Shown here one piece after another: positions 36,901 through 48,008 of a stretch of DNA of 64,000 bases. The translations under genes and the position numbers were made by a program. The DNA lies in contig HG738137.1 of the NCBI GenBank assembly GCA_000499405.2, positions 12,894,121 to 12,958,120 of the forward strand, written 5' to 3'. The first letter of the stretch is position 1; each line of letters starts with the position of its first letter. Origin of the DNA: Onchocerca volvulus (taxonomy: Eukaryota; Nematoda; Chromadorea; Rhabditida; Onchocercidae). The notes under the pieces are model-generated. The model made no database searches. It was not told the DNA's origin and saw only the letters and a list, made by a program, of their open reading frames with translations.

Positions 36901-39900
36901 TGAAACCATAATCATTGTAAATAAAAGATATTTGCCAAATAACGGTAAAGCAATACTTGTTGCCGGAATAATATCTTTCTATTAATAAAACATTTAATTA
37001 ATTAATTAACAAAAAAAAATCAATTTAAAATTTCTAAAATTAAGAAAAATTTATTCTCATAACCTAAAATTTTTTTTTTTTAACTTATCATTTAAATGTT
37101 TTATGCTAAAGAATGATAAAATTTCAAAAAATAAATAAACAAATAACGAAGCATATTAATAAATTGTAAATAACATAGTATTAATTACTTTTGTTTTTTA
37201 TTTCTTCTTTCTATCAACATGAATAAATAATTCGAAAAAATTAGTAAACATTTTGTTTTGAAATGAACAATCTGTTTGAAGTAAACAATTTGTTTGAAAT
37301 AAATATGTCCGAAGTAAACAATTTATTTAAAATACGTTTGAAGTGAAAAATTTAAAATAAACTTACCGTTAATTTGTTTTTTTTTTTTCAATGTAAAAAT
37401 TATTATTATCAATAATTGTTTAAGTTTGAGGAATGAATTAAATAAATTAATTTAATTTTTGCACGAATTTTTTTTTCTTTAAGAAAAAAAGAAAAAACAA
37501 ACAAACAAACAAACCAATAAAAGATAAAAAACAGTCAATGCGACCAATATTAAAATGCATAATGTCACTTTTTCGCCACTTCGTGGTGGCAAATAAAAGG
37601 CGACAATTGTCAGAAATGATATACCAACACATGGAAATACTAAATTTACCGTATAAAATAACGGTTTGCGACGTAATTCCAAGTAAAACTGAAATTAATG
37701 AAAAAAAAAAAAAGATTCGCTTGAATTATAATTATAAATTATATTTAATTTACACCTAAGTACACCTGATGTTATATATATACCTAATTACTAATTATAC
37801 TTAAATACTATATTTATTTAATTTTTAAAGAATTTATAATTTTAATTTGAATTTCCTAGAATTATCATTATGGAATGTTGAAAAAATTCATAACGAAAAA
37901 CTAAAATTCTAGCCTAAATTATCGGAATTTACGAATATTCTCACATAAAATTACTGGAATATTCGGAAAATTACGAAATGAATTGATTGTTATATTTCAA
38001 ATTATTTTAAATGATATTATAAACAATTACTATAATATCGATGAATGCTTCATCTGAAAAAGAAGTTAGGTAATTTTTGGTACGTCGTTTTGCAATTCTT
38101 GACATTATATCCCATTCCACTGATGGATAATAATCCGAAAGATCTGTAATTAATTACTGATTAAATTAAGTAATTATTTCATTTAACTGGTCCGAAATTT
38201 TAAACGAAATAATAAAATAAAGAATAATAAATAGTATCAATGTGATTAATTAAAATCTGAAAAAACAACAAAATAACTCATTATATAAAGCGATCAAATC
38301 ATTATAATTATTTTGAAATTAAAAAAAAAATTTTTTTTTACTGAATTTAAAAGAATTTATCTAATAGAATAATCAACAGAAAATAATTACAATAAGATAA
38401 TCCTAAAATAATTATAATGATAATAATAATGATAAAATAATAATTATTCATAATAAAATATACAAAATATTACCAATTCCTTCTTCAAAAATTGTAATAT
38501 TATTCAATTCACCATTTTCATTCATTTCCAATTCATAACGTGCATCACTATCAAGAAGTTCCAAATTTAACAAATCCTCGGTATATGTCCATGAACCGAA
38601 CTGCAATTATTATAAGTTATTCAATTCCTTTTTATGTTTCTTTCTTTTTCAGAAATTTCACAAAAAATTTGTTTAATTAACTTCTTTGAAAAAAAAAAAA
38701 GGAGAAAAAGAAAGAGAAAGTTTTACCTTGAAATGACAATTTTGCTCATCAAATGGAAACCTATAATATAAAATAAAATAATGATAAATAATGAATTTAC
38801 AATCATAATTGAATATTATAAATATGGCAACTAGTTTTTTGCTTATTAAATTTGTCTGATTTAAAAATTATCTCTTAATAAATTAAAGTTTAATTAAATT
38901 TATCCGGTCTAGCAATTGTTTCTTGCTTATCAAGTTTTAATTTAATTTATCTGATTCAGAAGTTATTCTCTATTTATTAAATTTTAATTAAATTTTAATA
39001 TTAGTTTTGAAATTTATTAGATTTTAAAGCATATATTCAATCAATTTCCGACCACAATATTTAATTATTTCAATAAAAAAACAACTAACTAACCATCGAA
39101 CATCAATTTGGCATAAAGTTTTAAAAATAGCCGGTGAATCCCAAGTTACTTGACCATCGTATCGTAATGTTGCCTTTGTACTAATTGTTATATTATAATT
39201 ACTATCAACACTAAAATAATTATTGATTTTATTCAAATATTTGAAATTAATTTATCAGAAATTAATTTATGATTAATTTATGGAATTCTTTATGTTTATT
39301 ATATCGCTTTCAATCAATCGTTATTGTGGAATCGAATTACTTTTATATAGAAAAAAAAGTTAAGCGATACTTGAAAAATGAATTTTACAAGCAATCTTAA
39401 AAAATTCCGTTCCTCATTGAATATCAAAGAGAATCAGTAAATTAATTTCACTTTTTTACTGTTATTAAATTTGATTTTTCGGATAATTTGATATAAAATT
39501 GTTTTAGATGGAGTGTTTTAGTTTCGTGTTTTCAATTTTTCAAGCAAAAATGACTACCAAATTAATGAAACATAAAATTGATCTTATAAAATTGCCCATT
39601 TTTTCTCAATTTTTCGATCAATTTAATTTTTATTTAGTTAAATTTATAATCGACAGTATTTTTATTTTGCAGAATATAAAATTCGGAATTTCTAATCAAA
39701 AATTAAGGACAGAAATTGGATTTTATAATTGATCATTGAAGGATGTTAGTCGGAAAGAATATTTCAAATTCGAAATTTCGTTAACAGAATTAAAAATAAA
39801 AATTGAATTTTTACAATGATCTTTGGGTGGGATATGAAATTTTTAATTTTTTTGCTGAAATTAAAGAACAAAAGTCGATTTTTTTGTGATTGATTTTTGA

Positions 39901-40910
39901 AGGATGTTGTTAACCGGATTGAAACATGAAATTCGGAATTTCATTACCAGAATTAAAAATAAAAATTGAATTTTTGTAAATGACTTTTAAAGGATATTCA
40001 TTCGGATAATTATTTTTGGCATTTTTTAATTTTTTTGATAATAATATTATTATTGTTCTAAAATACAATTATTTATTAATTACTTGATTAATAAGAAATG
40101 AATTACGTGTTATATAAGACAATATCAGGTACCCAAACCATTTCATATGGTACATAAAGTACGCTAACTCCACCATAAATTTCTGGATTCCATGATAATT
40201 TTTTATCGATCCATACTTGTTTTAACCAAACACTACATGTCATAATTTGATCAATTTCATGCTGCAAATTTTTACAAAAATTTAAAATAACAAGAAAACA
40301 AAACGAAAATTTGATACAATTTTGAAACTGAGAAAAAGATGTAAAAATTATGAAATGTGAAATTTTTTCTGTCAAAATTTAAAAAAAAAATTGAAATTTT
40401 TATCAATAAATTATTCGATTAATATCATTTAAAATAGTGTCATTTAAATCATTGATGTATTAACATCCTTGCAAATAAAATTGATTTTCGGAATTTGTTG
40501 AAATTTCTTTTATTCACAAATTTTTTTTTCTTTTTTTTTGTTAAAAAAGTATCAATATTCAAATTTGGGAAATAATTCTTAATTGTTTATTATCGAATCG
40601 GAATTATTAACTCCAATATATGTCAACAATCTGATTGATTCTCACCTATCATTTAATTAATAAAATCACTAATTAGAAAAACTTGAAATGGTAATAGTAA
40701 TAACCGTACAACATCAATAATTTGCGAAAGTCGTAATTTAAGTTTGATATTAATCGGTTCATTAGGTCCTGGTGCTGGTCGTCGATGTTTATTATAATTT
40801 ACCAGTAAATCATCATATAATCGTTTTGCATCTTCATTACCGTATATTCCCGGTGTAAACGGTATTAGAAACGGTAATATCAGCGTCAAAAACGATGATA
40901 ATTGGATCAT
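33952..40910 (-). CDS. Nicotinic acetylcholine receptor subunit, UNC-38-like, no vicinal cysteines
   Basis: Cys-loop, acetylcholine-gated cation channel subunit. Twelve exons (minus): 40910-40710, 40261-40107, 39210-39094, 38760-38727, 38600-38474, 38143-38031, 37688-37515, 36978-36876, 36629-36474, 35606-35428, 34595-34494, 33990-33952. All phases agree; 499 aa, normal for the family. Signal peptide about 1-24. Loop A has WVPDIVLYN. The Cys loop is C152-C166 (13 residues between) with WFPFDEQNC. The loop C region [13 protein letters not shown] ends in [13 protein letters not shown], with S239-F240 where alpha subunits carry CC. M1 lies at about 260-283, M2 follows GEK (287-289, cation-selective), M3 at about 322-342 and M4 at about 466-486. 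C terminus [12 protein letters not shown]. The body ([36 protein letters not shown]) resembles the UNC-38/UNC-63 group as I remember it. It does not resemble UNC-29. By definition it is non-alpha. ACR-27 of parasitic nematodes is a possible identity, not confirmed. Confidence 0.92.
38727..38760 (-). other. 34-nt micro-exon of the nAChR gene completing the Cys loop
   Basis: The exon is bounded by TTATAG and AAG|GTAAAA and encodes (W)[11 protein letters not shown]. It includes the second Cys of the Cys loop and is needed to keep frame between the exons at 39210-39094 and 38600-38474. Confidence 0.85.
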
Positions 40911-41450
40911 ACTGTAAGTTAGCTATGACAAATAATTATAATTTTCCGAAAAAAAAAAAAAAAAAAATTGGAACGTATAAAATATGCTGAACAGATACAT
41001 TATTTGATGAATTTGCATAAATGATGAAAAGAATATATTGATTATTGAATTAACTAATTCGAAAAATCAATAAATAACTCAAAGAATTAAATCTAAAATT
41101 ATTTCAAAAATTTCAAATTTCAAACTTTTTCGTCAGCATAAGTTATGTCAACAGCTTTCTCCTCATCGTATTCAATCAATCATTATTTGAATAGTGAAAA
41201 TTTAAAAAAAAATGCAATCACTGAAAAAATTTTTTTTCACTTTCATATAATTTTCTCTTACGTCGATTTCATATATTTGAAAACTTTAAAATTTTCCAAG
41301 TAATTTTCATAGCCTTAAAGTTCAATTTGATACATATAGATTGATTTGTTAAATTAATGGGTCCAAAAATTTTCGTTGTTTTTAGCAAATGAAATGAAAT
41401 TAAAAATGAATTAAATATTTAAAAACAATCCAAGTAGAAAATCTATGCGT

Positions 41451-41453
<3 letters not shown>

Positions 41454-41493
<40 letters not shown>
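41454..41493. repeat. (AT)n microsatellite, 40 bp
   Basis: An uninterrupted alternating AT tract in intergenic DNA upstream of the receptor gene. Confidence 0.95.
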
Positions 41494-41498
<5 letters not shown>

Positions 41499-42048
41499 AA
41501 GGGATAGATTTGTTAAATTAGTGAATTAAAAAATTATTAATAATCGAAATAAAAGTCACAAAAGGAAAACAATGATAATAATGATTATTAATAATAATAA
41601 TGATAACAATAATCGTAGCTGGAATTTTATATTCTAATAATTATAAATGGAATATTTAAATAATTATAATTTTAATTGTAAACGGAATATTAATATAATT
41701 TTAATTTTTATTGCAAGTGAATCATCAAATACAAATCAAATAGGCAAATCTATTCATTACATAAGTAAGGAATTGATTGATTGGAATCAATGTAATTAAA
41801 AATTTATTAGTAATTGGAAATGAAATAAACAGAGGAAGGAATCGACAAGAGGTGAATTGGATGAATGTTTATTTGCATTAAAATTGAAAAGAATTACAAA
41901 CACTTTGATGATAGAATTTATCACACAAAATAACATTTAGTAGATGAAATAACTGGCAATAACAGCAGCATTTTGCCGAAACATTTGTCAAATATTCTAA
42001 AGTCTGATGGATAATGATTTTTGTTAACAAATTTCATGTTTTTTATTT

Positions 42049-42050
<2 letters not shown>

Positions 42051-42094
<44 letters not shown>
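42051..42094. repeat. (CT)n microsatellite
   Basis: Nearly perfect CT dinucleotide tract of 44 bp with one C interruption. It is followed about 60 bp later by a 28-base A run. Confidence 0.95.
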
Positions 42095-42097
<3 letters not shown>

Positions 42098-42150
42098 AAA
42101 TTTATCCCTCTGTTTTATCGTTTTTCAATTTTTCCTGAAAAAACATTTTT

Positions 42151-42186
<36 letters not shown>

Positions 42187-42580
42187 AGAAAAATCGAAAT
42201 ATAACAAAAAATTAAAAAAAAAAAATGTAAAAAGATAGATGTAGTATGAATGAAGGAAGAAAATAGTTAAGTAAGCAAAATTGTACAATTTTGAATAAAT
42301 ATTCTTAGACTTTTTTTGACTGAAAATTTCTTTTAAAATTTAGTTTTTGATTTCAAATTGAAATTTCAAGTCTCGAATGGAAGCAAATTTTATTAAATAA
42401 AACAACTTGCGTCATGTAAATTTTTTTTTGTTTTTTAACTTGTTTTTACACAATTTTTATTATATTTTGCTCAATTTGAATTCTAAATGAATTGAGCTTA
42501 TCAGCTAATTTGATAACTTCATATTATTCAATTCTACAACACTGATTTAATGTAACAATACATACCTAAGCAATTTTAAT

Positions 42581-43167
42581 TTTAACTTAATTTTAGGCTG
42601 GTTTGCGATTTTGCCATTTCAATCAATGCTTCCAATTTTGCTAAAATATGATTCAATTATGATTTGTAATTTTTAATCTTTAATAACCATAATCATATCA
42701 TTCTAATGATATTCTGATAATATCACTAGCTTCGATTCAAGAAACATGCAGAAAAGTTTCATTTTCCAATTTCATTTTGCTTACGATTTTTTTTCACAAA
42801 TGAGTATAGAATCAAAATTTTGTCTTAATATCAATTTATGCTTCAAGCAAATAATATCAAAGCTTTCTTATTAATTAATTTACAACAAAATATAATCCAA
42901 ACAATTGATCGAATACAATATTTAAAAAATATATAAATACAGAAACATGTAACAAAAATTTCCAAGAAATTTGAAATTCTTTTTGAAAGTACATTTGATG
43001 GAAAAATTAATCCATAAAATGCTGAAATAAATAAAAAAAAAATATATAAATTTTCAAATAATATCATTTTTTCAAGCCAATTCAAAATTTTTATAACAAA
43101 AAAAAAAAAAAAACTTCAACCATTACACAAGATAAAGATAATGTTTTGCTTATGATCATGTTTGTGG
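42581..43167. repeat. 0.55 kb direct duplication, copy 1
   Basis: Aligns in direct orientation with 46341-46890. Shared landmarks are TTTAACTTAATTTTAGGC, TTCGATTCAAGAAACATG, CACAAATGAGTATAG, TATGCTTCAAGCAAATAATA, AAAGTACATTTGATG and CACAAGATAAAGATAATG. A minus-strand frame of 80 codons is open here (42843-43085: SNVLSKRISNFLEIF and KKALILFA). Copy 2 keeps recognisably the same peptide with an in-frame stop. The origin is unknown. Confidence 0.75.
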
Positions 43168-43751
43168 CAATTTATATCAAGATGTCTGAAATTTCAAAAA
43201 AGTTTACAATCTTCTGGAGTTTTTTTTTCTATCAATCTGTTCGAATATCAGAATCGAGAACATGAAAATACTGTATTTATAGAACGATGAAAATGATCGA
43301 ATTATTACTGGCTTATTAAATTCGCACGAATACCATTGTTAAATTGCGACAGAGTTAGATTGTTTTATGATATTCCTGATGATACATTGCGACTCTGTTG
43401 TAACCATTCGAAACATCTATGCGAAAGAAATCGCAAATTAACTGAAAAAAATATTGGGAATTGTATGCATGTACTCATTACTCAGAATTCCGTAGCATAA
43501 TTGATCATCGTTGGATGCACCAATCAATAATCCAGATGATCGGATCCCTCACTAACAGATCAAAACATGGTTTTATGCGTGTTTAAATCTACAACATTTG
43601 TACTATGCTCGATTTTACACGTTTCAATCAAATATACTTACCTGCGTGCTTCAATTTTCGTACGTGATACGTGATAATATATATATGTTACAAAAAATAG
43701 TAAAAAAATAGGACAAACCCGTATTTTTTACTAAGGTTTCTTTGCTGGTTT

Positions 43752-43824
43752 GTTCATTTTCATCATTTGCGCCTGTGCTTTTGAATAGGACAGGATAGGA
43801 CAGGCGCAAATGATGAAAAAGAAC
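43752..43824. repeat. Near-perfect hairpin: 25-bp stem, 23-nt loop
   Basis: The left arm 43752-43776 contains CATCATTTGCGCCTGT. The right arm 43800-43824 contains ACAGGCGCAAATGATG. The arms pair over 25 positions with one mismatch. The loop includes GGACAGGATAGGACAGG-type repeats. The stem is GC-richer than its surroundings. The size (73 nt) is like that of a pre-miRNA, but nothing else supports that role. Flanking bases do not extend the stem. Confidence 0.8.
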
Positions 43825-43890
43825 AAGCTCTGACAAATTGGATAGAAAGAAGATGAAATTGAAAATAAGACGACTGTGAAATTTCCGGTT

Positions 43891-44262
43891 GAATATGAAA
43901 TGTTTGGATTGGTTTCAGGATTGCTTCTCTGGAATATGAAATATACAGAATTGCTTTTCCGGAATGCGGGATAGACAGAAGTAGCTTTCAGGATTGTCTT
44001 TCTGAAATATGGGATATATAGAAGTAACTTTCGGGATTGTTTTTCCGGAATGTGGAATATACAGAAGTGACTTTCGGGATTGTTTTTCCGGAATGTAGAA
44101 TAGACAGAAGTAGGTAGCTTTCAGGATTGGTTTTCTAGAATACGGAATATGTAGAAATAAATTTCAGCCTTTCCGGAATATGAAATATGCAGAATTGTTT
44201 TTGCGGAATTTGGAATATATAGAAGTAACTTTCAGGATTGTTTTCCTTGAACATGCAATATA
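43891..44262. repeat. Minisatellite, about 7 units of 45-60 bp
   Basis: Units follow the pattern CCGGAATRTGGAATATA, CAGAAGTAACTTTC, GGGATTGTTTTT. The best-conserved neighbours are the two units around 44020-44110. The units diverge at both ends. There is no coding function. Confidence 0.8.
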
Positions 44263-44920
44263 TCTTAGGATATAGGATAGGTCTAGCTAGCAAAAAAATT
44301 AATGTTTAATTTAGTCTATTTCAATATTGATTGAAATTGCACTAAAATAATCCACAAAAGTTCTTTTCCTTAATCATAATTCAGTAAAATTTCGAATAAT
44401 TAGCAAGATTAAATCAATAAAATGTATGCAAATAACGATGTAATAATTTGAAGTTGACATTTTTTTCCAGCTAAATTATTTTCAATCTGCAAAAAATTTA
44501 TCGATTAATTTGTGAATTTAAATTGAAAATTTTTGCAAAAATTTTATTTCCATTTTTCTTCTATAACATCGATTATCTCTGTATCAGCGAAAAATTCATG
44601 AAAATGACAACGAAATTTAACAGTTCCCCACTTACTCCCTTCTCTTCCACTCCTTCCACAATTATCAAAATAATATTTCCGACGGGATAAAACGATTTGG
44701 AAAAAAAGAAAAAAAAACGATTTGGAAACGATTTTTATCAATAAAAGAAGGAATTCCAAAAAAAGACCAACTCGCAAAACAATAAGAGAAACGAATGAAC
44801 AGTTTAACAGATTGAATGGATGAATTTTTATCAGATAACTTTGCATATTCAAATTTTTGTTACCTATGTTTCATCTCATCTGCACCGATTGCGGCGATAA
44901 CAGTTGTACACATCCAAAAT

Positions 44921-45034
44921 TTGCATATTGTCCTGCAAAACTCGCATATTGTCCTACAGAATTCGCAAATTCTCCTGCAAAACTTGCATATTGTCTTGCT
45001 TTGTATATTATCCTGCAAAATTTGCATATTATCA
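44921..45034. repeat. 21-bp tandem repeat, about 5.5 units
   Basis: Units of TTGCATATTGTCCTGCAAAA plus one base. The first three are exactly 21 bp; later units have small indels. Because the unit is a multiple of three, several overlapping open frames run through it on both strands. I read these as by-products. Confidence 0.85.
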
Positions 45035-46340
45035 AGCTCAAAAAGCTTCTAATAATAAGTGTTGTAGAATTCACGATACGAGATTAATATCAGCCTACTT
45101 TCAGAGCAAATTTTTATCTTCCAATTATTTCAGTTTTAATCTCAATTGTATCAACTGTGGTTGATTTTACAGCATGATTGATTTTCCACACGGAAAGAGG
45201 TCCGAAATCTCTATTTTCATAAATGATCAATTTCAGTTTAATATTTTTGATATAATTTTGAATTTAGATAAAACAATTTCTCATTAAAATTTCTAATCTG
45301 TAATGGTGATTGCGCAAAAATAGCTAAATATCATTTGTATCCAAAGAAATCATAAGTATGAAATCAAATACTTCATAAATTTTACCATTATTTAAAGATT
45401 CAAAATGCATTATAATATGTTTAATTATAATTAGTTGTTTAATTATAAATAATTGCGAATCACTCATAAATAATGAAATTTTAAGAAATTGACCTAAAAT
45501 GCTAGTACAAATTGCCATATCTATCATGCTTATCGACGATGATTTTATGTCTTTGTTAATTCATCATCATCCATATTAGATTAATATTGGCATGATTGAA
45601 ATTGAATTTAATATTAGTAGTTTAATTTTTAAGCTTTTGATGATATAGCTACTTGAAGACTTTTTGATTTCGATATCCTTCCACGAATCATTTTGGAATG
45701 AACAGGATTGTAATTTCAGAGAAATTATCAGCAAAAGCAAGAAAGTGCAAAATGAAGCAAACATTCTTGCAACTTGCATTTTAGGCAACTTTAAGGGATA
45801 AAAAAGATGCATTTATTGAATTTTTATTGAATCGAAATGAATTTTTGATGTTGACGAGTAAGAACAATTCCAAGGATGCAAATAAGATATTATTTAGTAC
45901 CATTAAACTGCCAGATACTATAAAATTATGCAGTACCTATCGACCGACAGAAAACTGCTAATCACCAAATGTCATAAATTAGAATTAAATACTTAAATTA
46001 AACACCGATTTATTCCGAAAATGAACTTGATTTCTCGGCTTAAAAATGGCATTTCTATGAACCTTAAAAAATAACGCATTTATGGTTTGTGTCCGAATTT
46101 CTTAATATGGCAAAGCAATAGAATAACACGCAACTTGAATTTAAACCTTTTTACGAGACAAGTTTTTCTCGATTTCAAAAGAATTGAACACTGAAATAGG
46201 AATTTGAAATTTTGCATTAAAGATTTATTTCAAGTTAATTAGTACATTAACTGAATTAAAGCTTATGAGCTTATTTGATTCTTTATATTAGTCAAATTTT
46301 ATAAATGATTTAACTTATCAATATATCTAATGAATCTCAA
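45035..46340. other. Intergenic sequence, nothing recognised
   Basis: AT-rich DNA between the 21-bp repeat and the second duplicate. Only short open frames without family resemblance are present. Confidence 0.4.
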
Positions 46341-46890
46341 TTTCAACTTAATTTTAGGCGCACAACTCGAGATTTCGCCTTCCGGTAACCGTTCATAGTA
46401 TCGCTAAAACAGGAATCATTATCTGCAATCTTTGATAAACATAATCATATCATTCTTCCAGTATTCCAACTTTTGACTTCGATTCAAGAAACATGTAGGA
46501 AAGTTTTGTTTTCCAATTTCATTTGTTTGCAATTTTTGTCACAAATGAGTATAGCATTAAAATTTTGTCTTGATATCAATTTATGCTTCAAGCAAATAAT
46601 ATCAAATTTTTCTTATCAATTAATTTATGACAAAATATAATCCGAATAATTAATAGAATACAATATTAAAAATATATATATAAACATGTGAAAACAATTT
46701 CCAAAAAATTTGACACTCTTTTAGAAAGTACATTTGATGAAAAAATTCATAAAATGTCTAAAAATTGAAATAAGTAAAAATATGGAAAATTCCAAATAAT
46801 ATCATTTTCAGGCAGTTCATAACTTTTACAACGAAAACTTCAACCAGTACACAAGATAAAGATAATGTTTTGCTTGTGGCTATGTTTGTT
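46341..46890. repeat. 0.55 kb direct duplication, copy 2
   Basis: Partner of 42581-43167, about 3.75 kb away in the same orientation. On the minus strand it preserves SNVLSKRVSNFLEIV and a terminal KKNLILFA before the same stop, but an internal TAA breaks the frame seen in copy 1. Confidence 0.75.
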
Positions 46891-48008
46891 TAATTAATAA
46901 CTTAAAAGATGATTGAATGGGAAAATTTTCAAAAAGTTGCAAATTAATTCTACATACTGGAACTATAATAGTTATTTCTTTCTTAGTTTTTCAGAATTTC
47001 AGCAAACATTCACAGTTTTTCTATTTCTACCATCTAAAATTTGAAAAAGATTTCTTTTTCAGAAAAGATATGCAAAAAACAAGAAAAAAACAAATGTAAT
47101 GAATACCATAGTACCGTTAACAACTTCGTATATAATTTGAAAGCTAAAAAAACATAACCACTTCATTAATTATAACTGATGAAAAGGATCGATATATATA
47201 ACAAAGAGATCGACATTATAAATAAAAAGAAAATTTTTTTGTACAAAGGAAAAGGTAAGAAAGAGAAATTAGAAATTGCAAACTTCATGAAATTGATAAA
47301 CGAACAATATCATCGAAAGATTAATAGATAATATGAGAGATGGAAGAATCATTTAAAACAATAATAGAATCAATCATTTTATTCCAATAACTTAGAATGA
47401 GCTGAAACGATCGGAACATATATTGCTTAATAAATAATTAATCCAATATATCATTACATTTGCAAATTTAAATATAGTTAGAAAAGAATAAACATAATCT
47501 CTTATACAATATTACTAAACCAAATCGATAAATGATACTTCCAAGACCACATCACATACAACCTTGCAGCTCTTATAAAACTAATTAGCGAAAAAAAAAA
47601 ATTTTTTTTATTAATAATAAAAGAGCGAAAACTGAGAAATGTGGAAAAATTTAATAAAATCGATACAATTTCCTATGAAATGAAGGAAATCAAGTCTATG
47701 ATTTACAAACATGAGGAGAAAGTGCTGGATTATTCTTAACTAACGAATAAGATAATAATTTCTACTACATTTGGAACAGTTTTATTTGGCATTTCAATGC
47801 ATCTGAATGAAAATCATTAAAGCAGAAACATATCGAAAGTTAATCGGAAAAATCTTGTCATTTTGATAAAGATTTCTTCACCTCTAAAACAGTATCCAAA
47901 ATCCATTTGCATAAAAATTCAGTAGAAACAAATACTGCAAAATCTCGAAATTTGTTTTCTCAAAGTAGAAAAAATGCTAGAGTTTAACCATAATGATAAA
48001 TTTAAATG
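46891..48008. other. Intergenic sequence 3' of the MYRF gene
   Basis: AT-rich DNA following the MYRF stop codon on the minus strand. No clear AATAAA was seen close to the stop and nothing else is recognised. Confidence 0.4.

Larger units (their letters stand above)
40911..42580. other. Intergenic, receptor upstream side
   Basis: AT-rich sequence upstream of the nAChR start. It contains an (AT)20 tract at 41454-41493, a (CT)n tract at 42051-42094 and a 28-base A run at 42156-42183. No promoter motif is identifiable. Confidence 0.45.

Noticed and set aside
42021..42215. Ser/Leu-rich frame
   Set aside because: Created by the CT microsatellite and poly-A run.
44544..44852. Minus-strand frame of 102 codons with a strong donor-like GTAAGTGG inside
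   Set aside because: Mostly hydrophobic, AT-driven sequence with no homologue recognised and no acceptor or partner exon in phase. Could at best be an untranslated exon.
44904..45164. Overlapping open frames on both strands with repeated Cys/Ile/Leu peptides
   Set aside because: They are generated by the 21-bp tandem repeat, whose unit is a multiple of three. No coding character lies outside the repeat.
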